DNA of 64,000 bases from Piscinibacter sp. XHJ-5 (GTDB lineage Bacteria > Pseudomonadota > Gammaproteobacteria > Burkholderiales > Burkholderiaceae_C). Location: the NCBI RefSeq assembly GCF_029855045.1, contig NZ_CP123228.1, positions 4,712,001 through 4,776,000 of the forward strand, in the 5' to 3' direction. The translations under genes and the position numbers were made by a program. The notes beneath the pieces were generated by a model. The model searched no databases and had not been told where the DNA came from. It saw only the letters and a list, made by a program, of their open reading frames with translations. Positions 54,665 to 63,169 of this stretch are shown here, in pieces; the first letter of the stretch is position 1; the number at the start of each line of letters is the position of its first letter.

Positions 54665-55882
54665 TCAGGCCCGCTGGCCGCTGACGCCGCCGGGCAGCGG
54701 GGTGTCGGGGGAAGCGCCGGGCGCGCGCGCGGTTCTGACCAGCGGCTCGACTTGGCTCGGGATCGCGCTCGCCGAGGGCGCGGCGGGCGCAGCAGTCGAA
54801 CGCTCGCGCCAGCGCTTCCAGCGCGGCACCACGTGGTGTTCCCACACGCCGGCCAGGCCCATCGGAAAGGCCATCGTGACGCCGATGAACAGCGCGGCCA
54901 TCAGGAACAGCCACAGATCCGGGAAGCTCTCCGAGAAGTACGTCTTGCCGGCGTTGACGAGCAAGGTGCCGTACACGGCGCCGACCAGGCTCATGCGCCC
55001 GCCGACCGCCGCGAAGATCACCATCTCGATCGACGGCACGATGCCGACGAAGCTCGGCGACATGAAGCCCACCTGCAGCGAGAACAGTGCGCCGCCGATG
55101 CCCGAGAGCGCCGCCGCGAGGCAGAACGTGAAGACCTTGAAGTTCGCGACGTCGTAGCCGGAAAAGCGCACCCGGTCTTCCTTGTCGCGCATCGCGAGCA
55201 GCAACGTGCCGGCCTTGCCGGTCTGGATCCAGCGGCACAGGAGGATGCTGCCGATCAGCAGCGCGACGCAGACGTAGTAGAGAACGTACTTGGCGTGGTC
55301 GGTGCGCGTGTCCCAGCCGAGCAGCGTCTTCAGGTCGGTCATGCCGTTGACGCCGCCCGTGTAGCCCTGCTGGCCGATGATCAGCACCGTGAGGATCAGC
55401 GCGACCGCCTGCGTGATGATCGCGAAGTACACGCCGCCGACACGGCGCTTGAACATCGCGTAGCTGATGATCCAGGCGAGCAGCGTCGGCACCGCCACCA
55501 CCGCGATCAGCGCGAGCGGGAAGTGCTTGAACGGTACCCAGAACGCCGGCAGCGCGGTGAGCTGGTTCCAGTCCATGAAGTCGGGAATGCCGGGGGTCGA
55601 CTGGATCTTCGTGCTGACCGGATCGGACGCCTCGAGCTTCAGGAACATCGCCATCGCGTAGCCGCCGAGCCCGAAGAACACGCCCTGGCCGAGGCTCAGC
55701 ACCCCGCCGTAGCCCCACACCATCACGAGGCCGATCGCGGCGAACGCGTAGGTGAGGTACTTGCCGATCAGGTTCAGGCGGAAGATGTCGAGCGCCAGCG
55801 GCAACACGACCGTGAGCAGGATCGCCAGCAGCAACACGCTGCCGAGCTGGTAACGCTTGAGCCAGGCTTGGACGAGATTCAT
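54665..55882 (-). CDS. urtC: Urea/short-amide ABC transporter, permease UrtC
   Basis: A 405-residue permease (LivM-like) with about ten helices and the conserved GYGGVLSLGQGVFFGLGGYAM and VNGMTDLKTLLGWD. The long C-terminus (APAAPSASAIPSQVEPLVR...) is a cytoplasmic tail. The gene is 40 bp after urtB and 12 bp before urtD. Forms the channel with UrtB. Confidence 0.95.
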   Translation of the reverse strand: MNLVQAWLKRYQLGSVLLLAILLTVVLPLALDIFRLNLIGKYLTYAFAAIGLVMVWGYGGVLSLGQGVFFGLGGYAMAMFLKLEASDPVSTKIQSTPGIPDFMDWNQLTALPAFWVPFKHFPLALIAVVAVPTLLAWIISYAMFKRRVGGVYFAIITQAVALILTVLIIGQQGYTGGVNGMTDLKTLLGWDTRTDHAKYVLYYVCVALLIGSILLCRWIQTGKAGTLLLAMRDKEDRVRFSGYDVANFKVFTFCLAAALSGIGGALFSLQVGFMSPSFVGIVPSIEMVIFAAVGGRMSLVGAVYGTLLVNAGKTYFSESFPDLWLFLMAALFIGVTMAFPMGLAGVWEHHVVPRWKRWRERSTAAPAAPSASAIPSQVEPLVRTARAPGASPDTPLPGGVSGQRA

Positions 55883-55922
55883 GGAAGGCTGCTCCGGATG
55901 GCTATCGAAGGGGTCGGGCCGT

Positions 55923-56837
55923 TCATCGCCGCACCTTGCTCGCGAACAGCCCCTGCGGCCGCACCATCAGGATCAGCACGATCAGCGAGAGCGTCAGCAC
56001 CTTGGCCATCGAGCCGGCCATGAAGAATTCGGTGATCGACTGCGTCTGCGCGATGCCGAACGCCGAGACGACGGTGCCCAGCAGGCTCGCCGCGCCCCCG
56101 AAGGTGACGACAAGGAAGGAGTCGACGATGTAGAGCGAGCCGGACGTCGGTCCGGTCGAGCCGATCGTCGTGAACGCGGCGCCCGCGATGCCGGCGACGC
56201 CGCAGCCGATCGCGAAGGTGAGCCGGTCGGTGCGCTTGGTGTCGATGCCGATCGCGTTGGCCATCACGCGGTTGCTCACCGTGGCGCGTACCCGCAGGCC
56301 CCAGCGGCTCTTGTTCAGCGCGATCAGCAGGCCGCCGGTGACGACGGTCGTCAGCGCAAGCACGAACAGGCCGTTGATCGGGATGTCGAGACCCGGGTGC
56401 GGCGCCCAGGAGCCGAGCAGCCAGTCGGGCAGCGTCGGGCTCACCTCCTTCGGGCCGATGAAGCTGCGGAAGGTCTGCTGCAGCGCGAGGCTGATGCCCC
56501 ACGTCGCGAGCAGCGTGTCGAGCGGGCGCTTGTAGAGGTGGCGGATCATCGCCCACTCGACGATCCAGCCGCCGATGAACGCGAACACGAACGCGAGCAC
56601 GATCGCGATCGGGAAGTAGTACGGCACCAGGCCGGGTGCGTGTTTCTCGGCGAGCGTCGAGCCGAGGTAGATGGTGTAGGCGCCGATCGTCATGAACTCG
56701 CCGTGCGCCATGTTGATGACGCCCATTTGTCCGAAGATGATCGCGAGCCCCAGGCCCATCAGCAGCAGCACCGCGAACAGGCTGAGCCCGGCGAAGCCCT
56801 GCATCAGGCCGATGTTCAGCATTTCGGAAAGACTCAT
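55923..56837 (-). CDS. urtB: Urea/short-amide ABC transporter, permease UrtB
   Basis: A 304-residue permease (LivH-like). FGQMGVINMAHGEFMTIGAYT is the family hallmark; VIGC-type helices follow (ATWGISLALQQTFRSFIGPK, CGVAGIAGAAFTTIGSTGP). Unlike UrtB of cyanobacteria and many proteobacteria, the extended periplasmic N-terminal domain is absent, as in the FmdE-like permeases of amide clusters. Starts 85 bp after urtA. Confidence 0.95.
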   Translation of the reverse strand: MSLSEMLNIGLMQGFAGLSLFAVLLLMGLGLAIIFGQMGVINMAHGEFMTIGAYTIYLGSTLAEKHAPGLVPYYFPIAIVLAFVFAFIGGWIVEWAMIRHLYKRPLDTLLATWGISLALQQTFRSFIGPKEVSPTLPDWLLGSWAPHPGLDIPINGLFVLALTTVVTGGLLIALNKSRWGLRVRATVSNRVMANAIGIDTKRTDRLTFAIGCGVAGIAGAAFTTIGSTGPTSGSLYIVDSFLVVTFGGAASLLGTVVSAFGIAQTQSITEFFMAGSMAKVLTLSLIVLILMVRPQGLFASKVRR

Positions 56838-56922
56838 CGCAACGCTCCGGAGGCGGTCGGCAAGGGGCGCCCCGCGCGCCCCGCAAGAGGCGCCGGTGAC
56901 GACAACGGACGGGGACGGGGGC

Positions 56923-58173
56923 TTACTGGTAGCCGGCCGGGAACGGATCGGGCTTGATCAGCTGCGGCGACTCGGACACGACCTTGAACGTGGCGTCGGG
57001 CATGCCCATCGCGATGCGCGACTTGCTCCACAGGTGGTGGTTCGCGTCGAGCTTCACGTAGCCTTCGGGCGCTTCCTTCAGTTCGATGCCCGGCGAGGCG
57101 GCGACGATCTTGTCGACGTCGAAGCTCTTCGCGCGTTCGACGGCGGCCTTCCAGAGCCACGGACCGAGGTAGCCGGCCTGCGTCACGTCGCCGATCACGG
57201 CGTCCTTGCCGTACTTGCCCTTGAACGCGGCGACGAACTTCTTGTTGTTCTCGTTGTCCAGCGACTGGAAGTACTTCATCGACGAGAAGAAGCCGGCGAA
57301 GTTCTCGCCGCCGACGCCGGTCATCTCGTCCTCGGTGACGGACAGCGTCACGAGCAGCTGCTTGTCGCCGGTGATGCCCGCAGCCTTCAGCGCCTTGTAG
57401 AAGGCAACGTTCGAGCCGCCGACCACCGCCGCGTAGATGCAGTCGGGCTTCTGCACCTTGATCTTGTTCATCAGCGAGCCGAAGTTCGTGCTGCCCAGCG
57501 GGTAGTACTCCTCGCCGACGACCTTGCCCTTCTGGAAGTTCTCGATGTGCTTGCGCGCGATCTTCATCGAGGTGCGCGGCCAGATGTAGTCCGAGCCGAT
57601 CAGGAAGAAGGTCTTGGCCTTCTTCTGGTCCTTCGCCCACTCGAGGCTGTAGAGGATCTGCTGGGTCGCTTCCTGCCCGGTGTAGAAGACGTTCTTCGAC
57701 TGCTCCAGGCCTTCGTAGAAGGTCGGGTAGTACAGCAGCCCGTTCTCCTTCTCGAACACCGGCAGCACCGCCTTGCGCGAGGCGGAGGTCCAGCAGCCGA
57801 ACACCGCGGCGCAGTGGTCGTTGATCAGCAGCTTCTTGGCCTTCTCCGCAAACGTCGGCCAGTCGGATGCGCCGTCTTCCTTGATCACCTTTATCTTGCG
57901 ACCGAGCACGCCGCCCATCGCGTTGATCTGGTCGATCGCGAGCTGCTCGGCCTGGATCGAGCCTGTTTCGGAGATCGCCATCGTGCCCGTCGACGAGTGC
58001 AGCTGGCCCACCGTGACTTCGGTGTCCGTGATCGCCAACTTCGTCGTGTTGACCGAGCCGGTGGATTGGCCGAACGAGAAGTTCGCAGCACCGAGCAGGG
58101 GCACCGCAGCGGCACCCTGCAGCAGTCGACGGCGGCTCGTATCGGGCGATTGCGGATCGTTGTCGCGAGACAT
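56923..58173 (-). CDS. urtA: Urea/short-amide ABC transporter, substrate-binding protein UrtA
   Basis: A 416-residue periplasmic binding protein of the type-1 fold (Peripla_BP_5). It begins with a Tat-type signal (TSRRRLLQGAAAVPLLGAAN), consistent with folded export. Typical pieces: EVTVGQLHSSTGTMAISETG (ligand site), FGCWTSASRKAVLPVFE, LEQSKNVFYTGQEATQQIL and GGSNVAFYKALKAAGI. Start MSRDND is preferred to a longer ORF because GGAGAG lies 7 nt upstream. It is the first gene of the minus-strand operon; the shared palindrome lies about 116 bp ahead of it. Confidence 0.95.
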   Translation of the reverse strand: MSRDNDPQSPDTSRRRLLQGAAAVPLLGAANFSFGQSTGSVNTTKLAITDTEVTVGQLHSSTGTMAISETGSIQAEQLAIDQINAMGGVLGRKIKVIKEDGASDWPTFAEKAKKLLINDHCAAVFGCWTSASRKAVLPVFEKENGLLYYPTFYEGLEQSKNVFYTGQEATQQILYSLEWAKDQKKAKTFFLIGSDYIWPRTSMKIARKHIENFQKGKVVGEEYYPLGSTNFGSLMNKIKVQKPDCIYAAVVGGSNVAFYKALKAAGITGDKQLLVTLSVTEDEMTGVGGENFAGFFSSMKYFQSLDNENNKKFVAAFKGKYGKDAVIGDVTQAGYLGPWLWKAAVERAKSFDVDKIVAASPGIELKEAPEGYVKLDANHHLWSKSRIAMGMPDATFKVVSESPQLIKPDPFPAGYQ

Positions 58174-58283
58174 GGTGTGGTTCTCTCCGGATGAAATGGT
58201 CAAGCGTCGAACCGAGCCGCGCCGCCTCCGCAGAGGACCGCGCTTCGTCGGGCTGAAGAAATGGTGCGTGGGGGCGTGCGTGC

Positions 58284-58306
58284 GGCGAATACGTCAATCA
58301 ACGTAG
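58284..58306. promoter_or_regulatory. Palindromic site in the urtA/kinase divergent region, core TACGTCAATCAACGTA
   Basis: Core at 58290-58305 with the same GGCGAA flank as the site upstream of amiE. It lies 116 bp before urtA and 103 bp before the kinase gene start, so one protein bound here could control both directions. The repeat of the same 16-mer at two control regions of one functional cluster is the strongest regulatory signal in the window. Confidence 0.75.
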
Positions 58307-58408
58307 CGACGCGCGCCACCGGCGTCGGCGAGCCTTGCGCGCAAACCGGGATCGGTTCTTGCAACGCCCTGGATTTCGCGCCGTCGCGCGCCCCATGATC
58401 GTGCCCAC

Positions 58409-61400
58409 GTGGTCAGCCAGCCGCTGAAGACGCCGCTCTTGAAGCCGCAGAAGATCTTCCACATCCGCCGCGACTACAACTCCTGGGTCGCGAACGAGTC
58501 GATGGAAGACTATGCGCTGCGCTACACGCCGCGCAGCTTTCGCAAGTGGAGCGAATGGCGTGTCGCGAACACAGCGTTCGGCGCCACCTCGTTCCTCGCG
58601 CTCGAGGCGATCGGCGGCGCGATAGCGCTCAGCTACGGCTTCACGAACGCGCTGTGGGCCATCCTCGTGGTGGGCCTTGTCACCTTCCTGACCGGGCTGC
58701 CGATCAGCTACTACGCCGCGAAGTACGGCGTCGACATGGATCTGCTGACCCGCGGTGCCGGCTTCGGCTACCTCGGATCGACGATCACCTCGCTGATCTA
58801 CGCGAGCTTCACGTTCATCTTCTTCGCGCTCGAGGCGGCCATCCTCGCGCTCGCGCTGCAGATGTACTTCGGCTGGCCGCTTTCGGTCTGCTATCTGGTC
58901 GCGTCGCTCGGCGTAGTGCCGCTCGTGATGCACGGGATCACGCTGATCCAGCGTCTGCAGTGGTGGACGCAGCCTGTGTGGATGATCCTCTTCGTGCTGC
59001 CGTACCTCGCGGTGCTGATCAAGAAGCCCGACGCGTTCAGCGACTTCACGACGCTCGTGGGCGGCGTGTCGCACAGCAACGGCTTCGACGCGCTGATGTT
59101 CGGTGCCGCCGCGACGGTCGCGTTCTCGCTCGTCGTGCAGATCGGCGAGCAGGTCGACTACCTGCGCTTCCTGCCCGAGAAGACGACGGCGAACCGCGTG
59201 GGCTGGTGGACGGCCGTGCTGGTGGCCGGGCCCGGCTGGATCGTGCCGGGCATGCTGAAGATGCTCGGCGGCGCGTTTCTCGCCTTCCTTGCGCTGCAGC
59301 ACGAGATCCCGGTCGACAACGCGATCGAGCCGACGCAGATGTACCTCGCCGGCTTCGGCTACCTGTTCGATTCGCCCGCCTGGGTGCTCGGCGCGACAAC
59401 GCTGTTCGTCGTGGTGTCGCAGATCAAGATCAACCTCACAAACGCCTACGCCGGCTCGCTCGCCTGGTCGAACTTCTTCGCCCGGCTCACGCACAGCCAC
59501 CCGGGCCGCGTGGTGTGGCTGGTGTTCAACGTGCTGATCGCGGTTCTGCTGATGACGCTGGGCGTGTTCGAGGCGCTGGAAGGCGTTCTCGGGCTCTACA
59601 GCAACGTCGCGATCGCGTGGGTCGGCGCGCTGGTCGCGGACCTGGTCATCAACAAGCCGCTCGGCTGGAGCCCGAAGCACATCGAGTTCAAGCGCGCACA
59701 CCTGTACGACATCAATCCGGTCGGCCTCGGCGCGATGCTCGTCGCTGCCGGACTCGGCATGGCCGCCTACGCCGGCGCGCTGGGCGCGGCGGCGCGCGCA
59801 TTCGCGCCCTTCATCGCGCTGCTGACGTCGATGGCGATCTCGCCTCTGCTCGCCTGGTGGACGAAAGGCCGCTTCTACGAGGCGCGCCCGAACCTCGCAC
59901 CATGGAAGCCGGGAGAACTGGTCAAGTGCTCGGTGTGCACGAACGAGTTCGAGTCGGAAGACATGGCGCATTGCCCGGCCTACGACGCGCCGATCTGCTC
60001 GCTGTGCTGCACCCTCGAATCGCGCTGCCACGATCGCTGCAAGACCAGCTCGCGCGCCGCCGAGCAGGTGCGCACCGCGCTGACCTCGGTGCTGCCCGAG
60101 GCGGTCAGCAGCCGCGTGAATTTCCGGGTCGCCCACTACCTGGTCGCCGTGCTGTCGCTGATCGCGTTGTTCGCCGCAATCCTCGGGGTCGTCTACGAGC
60201 AGCACGCCGCGTTGCACGGCGCAGAGCGCGAGCTCCTGCGCGCGCCATTGCTGAAGGCCTTCGCCCTGCTGTCGCTGTGCGCGGCGGTCGGCGCGTGGTG
60301 GATGGTGCTCGGCAGCGAAAGCCGGCGCATGGCGGAGGACGAGTCGAGCCGGCAGAACGAGCTGCTGATGCGCGAGATCGAAGCGCACAAGCGCACCGAC
60401 AGCGCGCTGCAGGCGGCCAAGGACCTGGCCGAGGCGGCGAACCAGGCGAAGACGCGCTACGTGACCGGCATGACGCACGAGCTGCGCACGCCCCTCAACG
60501 GCATCCTCGGCTACGCCCAAATCCTGCTGAAGGACGAGCAGATCCAGGGCTCGCGGCGTGCCGCGGTCGACACCATCCATCACAGCGGGGAACACCTGCA
60601 CGGCCTGATCGACGGGCTGCTCGACCTGGCGCGCATCGAGGCCGGGAAGCTGCGGCTCGACATCGCACCGCTGCCGATGCGCGACTTCCTCGACGACGTG
60701 GTCCGCATGGTGGCACCGCAGGCGACGGCCAAGGGACTCGCGTTCGAGCTGCGCACGCAGGGCCGCGTGCCGACCTACGTGCGTGCGGATGCGCGCCGCC
60801 TGCGGCAGATTCTGATCAACCTGCTCGCCAACGCCGTGCGCTTCACCGACAGCGGCAGCGTGACGCTTCTGCTCGATCACACGCGCGAGGTGGCACGTTT
60901 CCACGTGATCGACACGGGCATCGGCATTGCCTCCCAGGACCTCGAGCGCATCTTCCTGCCGTTCGAGCGGGGCAGCGCCGGTCGTCGAAACGGCGAGCCC
61001 GGGACGGGGCTCGGCCTGACGATCACGCGGCTGCTGACGCAGCTGATGGGCGGCGAGATGACCGTGCGCAGCTCGCCGGGAGAAGGCAGCACGTTCACCG
61101 TGCGCCTCTACCTCAGCGAGACCGCCGAGCCAGGGCGGGCGCGCACGCCGCGCCATCGGCCGGTCAGCGGCTACATCGGGGCGCGCCGCAACCTGCTCGT
61201 CGTGGACGACCATCCGACCCAGCGCCAGATGCTCGCCGGCATGCTCCTGCCGCTCGGCTTCCGGGTGCTCGAGGCGGCCAGCGGGCGCGAGTGCCTGGAG
61301 AGCGTGCGCGACAGGCGCCCCGATGCCGTGCTGCTCGACATCTCGATGGACGACATGGACGGCTGGGAGACGCTGCGCCAACTGCGCGCGCACGGTTTCC

Positions 61401-61840
61401 ACGACCTGCCGGTGATCATGGTGTCTGCCAACGCGTTCGAGAACCAGAGCGACCGCATCGCGGCGAGCGGCTGCCAGGGCTTCGTCGACAAGCCGGTGAT
61501 CGAGTCGGAGCTTCTGGCCGTGCTGCAGCGCCACCTGGAGCTCGAATGGGTCGCCGAGCTGGCCGTGTCCGGCTGGACACCGCTTCCGACCGAACTACCG
61601 GTGAAAGCGCTCGCGGTCATCCCGACCCCGCACCTGCAGGCCCTGATGCAGCTGGCGCATCTCGGCCACGCACGCGGAGTACAGCGTGCGCTCGACGCAC
61701 TCGTCGAAGAGGACAGCGCGCTCGAACCGCACGTCGCGGGGATGCGCGCACTGGCCACGCGCTTCGCGTGGGGCGAGCTGATCGAGTATCTGGCGAACGA
61801 GCTGCAGCGCGCCGACGACGCGACCGAGGCAGCCGCATGA
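58409..61840 (+). CDS. NCS1-type transporter fused to a histidine kinase and a receiver (hybrid sensor)
   Basis: A 1143-residue protein. Residues about 45-490 are a complete NCS1 (purine-cytosine permease/hydantoin-type) transporter: GATSFLALEAIGGAIALSYG, DLLTRGAGFGYLGS, GEQVDYLRFLPEKT, QIKINLTNAYAGSLAWS. Residues 507-544 are Cys-rich (KCSVCTNEF...SRCHDRCK). Two more helices (about 573-640) lead to a HisKA domain (His690 in MTHELRTPLNG), HATPase motifs (NLLANAVRF, DTGIGI, GTGLGLTI) and a receiver (VVDDHPTQR, phospho-Asp977 in LLDISMDD). The tail lacks the Hpt His. It is divergent from urtA and overlaps the response regulator by 4 nt. Probably it senses urea or a short amide as a transported ligand. 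Start: GTG 58409 (no better one in frame). Confidence 0.9.
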   Translation: MVSQPLKTPLLKPQKIFHIRRDYNSWVANESMEDYALRYTPRSFRKWSEWRVANTAFGATSFLALEAIGGAIALSYGFTNALWAILVVGLVTFLTGLPISYYAAKYGVDMDLLTRGAGFGYLGSTITSLIYASFTFIFFALEAAILALALQMYFGWPLSVCYLVASLGVVPLVMHGITLIQRLQWWTQPVWMILFVLPYLAVLIKKPDAFSDFTTLVGGVSHSNGFDALMFGAAATVAFSLVVQIGEQVDYLRFLPEKTTANRVGWWTAVLVAGPGWIVPGMLKMLGGAFLAFLALQHEIPVDNAIEPTQMYLAGFGYLFDSPAWVLGATTLFVVVSQIKINLTNAYAGSLAWSNFFARLTHSHPGRVVWLVFNVLIAVLLMTLGVFEALEGVLGLYSNVAIAWVGALVADLVINKPLGWSPKHIEFKRAHLYDINPVGLGAMLVAAGLGMAAYAGALGAAARAFAPFIALLTSMAISPLLAWWTKGRFYEARPNLAPWKPGELVKCSVCTNEFESEDMAHCPAYDAPICSLCCTLESRCHDRCKTSSRAAEQVRTALTSVLPEAVSSRVNFRVAHYLVAVLSLIALFAAILGVVYEQHAALHGAERELLRAPLLKAFALLSLCAAVGAWWMVLGSESRRMAEDESSRQNELLMREIEAHKRTDSALQAAKDLAEAANQAKTRYVTGMTHELRTPLNGILGYAQILLKDEQIQGSRRAAVDTIHHSGEHLHGLIDGLLDLARIEAGKLRLDIAPLPMRDFLDDVVRMVAPQATAKGLAFELRTQGRVPTYVRADARRLRQILINLLANAVRFTDSGSVTLLLDHTREVARFHVIDTGIGIASQDLERIFLPFERGSAGRRNGEPGTGLGLTITRLLTQLMGGEMTVRSSPGEGSTFTVRLYLSETAEPGRARTPRHRPVSGYIGARRNLLVVDDHPTQRQMLAGMLLPLGFRVLEAASGRECLESVRDRRPDAVLLDISMDDMDGWETLRQLRAHGFHDLPVIMVSANAFENQSDRIAASGCQGFVDKPVIESELLAVLQRHLELEWVAELAVSGWTPLPTELPVKALAVIPTPHLQALMQLAHLGHARGVQRALDALVEEDSALEPHVAGMRALATRFAWGELIEYLANELQRADDATEAAA

Positions 61841-62766
61841 GCCGCAGGGCCGACCCCGACGCGACCGTCCGAGCGCGACGCGACGTCATGAGCGACGTCG
61901 GCGACATCGTGCTGGTCGTCGACGACGCGCCGCGTTCGCTCGGCGCCTTGTGCAGGGAACTCGAGGAGCACGGCTACACGGTGCTCGTTGCATCCGACGG
62001 CGAGTCTGCGCTCGAGCGACTCGAGCTCGTGACGCCCGACGCGGTGCTGCTCGATGCGCTGATGCCGGGGCTGGATGGCTTCGAAACCTGCAGGCGGCTG
62101 AAGTCGAACCCGGCCTGGTCGCACATTCCGGTGATCTTCATGACCGGACTGTCGGAGACGGATCACATCGTCAAGGCTTTCGGTGCCGGCGGGGTCGACT
62201 ACGTCGTCAAGCCGGTGCGCACGCCCGAGGTCCTGGCGCGCCTGGCGGCCCACGTTCGCAACGCGCGTGCCGCCCGCATGGCGCGCGACGCCATCGACAT
62301 CGGCGGGCACGGCGTGCTGATGGTCGATGCGCACCGTCGCATCGCTTGGCGATCGCCGCGCGCTGCGGCGATGGTCGGCGAGTTCTTCGGCGGCGACGAC
62401 TCCGCCTGTGCCGAGTGGCTGGACAAGAGCGTGGCTGCGGGCGGTGAGCTGCACACGTTCACCCGCGGCGGGCACACGATCAGCGCACGACAGCTCGGCG
62501 CCGCGGGCCTCGGCGAGACGATGTGGCTGCTCGGTATGCGCGGTGACGACGCGCCGAGCGCGTCGCGCTTGGCGACGGCATTGCTCACGCCGCGCGAGAC
62601 CGAAGTCCTGTCGTGGATCGCGAAGGGCAAGACCAACCGTGACGTCGGCGATATTCTCGGCATGAGCCCCCGCACGGTGAACAAGCACCTCGAACACGTG
62701 TTCGAAAAACTCGGCGTGGAGACGCGTGCGGCGGCCGCGGCGTTGGCGAGTCGCGAGTTGGGATGA
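61837..62766 (+). CDS. LuxR-type response regulator
   Basis: A 309-residue regulator. The receiver covers about residues 23-145 (VLVVDDAPRS, phospho-Asp73 in LLDALMPGLDG, VIFMTGLSE, VVKPVRTPE). A 90-residue middle part (GVLMVDAHRRIAWRSPRAAA) is PAS-like but short. The C-terminal LuxR helix-turn-helix is complete: LTPRETEVLSWIAKGKTNRD, GDILGMSPRTVNKHLEHVFE. The start at 61837 overlaps the kinase stop (ATGA), so the two are cotranslated; an alternative start is ATG 61888. It is the obvious candidate to bind the TACGT-N6-ACGTA sites and activate the urt, fmd and amiE genes. Confidence 0.9.
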   Translation: MSRRADPDATVRARRDVMSDVGDIVLVVDDAPRSLGALCRELEEHGYTVLVASDGESALERLELVTPDAVLLDALMPGLDGFETCRRLKSNPAWSHIPVIFMTGLSETDHIVKAFGAGGVDYVVKPVRTPEVLARLAAHVRNARAARMARDAIDIGGHGVLMVDAHRRIAWRSPRAAAMVGEFFGGDDSACAEWLDKSVAAGGELHTFTRGGHTISARQLGAAGLGETMWLLGMRGDDAPSASRLATALLTPRETEVLSWIAKGKTNRDVGDILGMSPRTVNKHLEHVFEKLGVETRAAAAALASRELG

Positions 62767-63169
62767 CCTCGTGGGTACGCTGGCGCTCGACCGGGGATGC
62801 TCTGAACGCGGCAGTTCGATCGACTTGATGAGTCTTCCGGCGCTAACGCGACATGTTCGACCCGCGGAGTGAAGCCTGACGGCGAGCTCGTCGCCGCCGC
62901 ACCACTGGAGTTGCGCGCAGCGGTGAGCTACGGCCGTTGGCCCTCCGGCTGATCGACGGTGCGTCGCGTCGATCGGAGACGCCTCCAGCGACCCCGCGAC
63001 CACTCGATTGCGCTTCCCGGATCGCCCGGCCGCCCAACTCCGAGCGGTGCAGTTCTGAGCGGGGCCAGCCGCCATCCTTCGAACTGGGGAGGACCCCATC
63101 GTTCAAGGCAGCGATTGAAAGGGCTGGAGTGCTGGCGTACGCTCTCGATCGATGCGCGGAAGGCGCGCA
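62767..63169. other. 403-bp region without a supported gene
   Basis: Overlapping frames on both strands without recognisable families. The upstream part follows the response-regulator stop and might hold its terminator; no clear hairpin with T-tract is seen. Confidence 0.4.

Noticed and set aside
53897..56023. A 708-codon plus-strand ORF across urtC/urtD
   Set aside because: It is the mirror of the urt genes; low-complexity Arg/Glu/His-rich translation and no ribosome site.
58298..61534. A 1078-codon minus-strand ORF opposite the transporter-kinase gene
   Set aside because: High GC suppresses stop codons on the antisense strand; the peptide is Arg/His/Gln-rich with no domain, while the plus strand shows clear transporter, kinase and receiver motifs.
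61570..61840. A possible Hpt domain at the C-terminus of the hybrid kinase
   Set aside because: The helical tail lacks the HxxKG-type phosphoacceptor His, so a phosphotransfer domain cannot be claimed.
58546..62766. A 1406-codon plus-strand ORF that seems to fuse to the response regulator
   Set aside because: Most of it is an out-of-frame reading of the kinase gene; only its last 310 codons are real, starting at the overlapping ATG at 61837.
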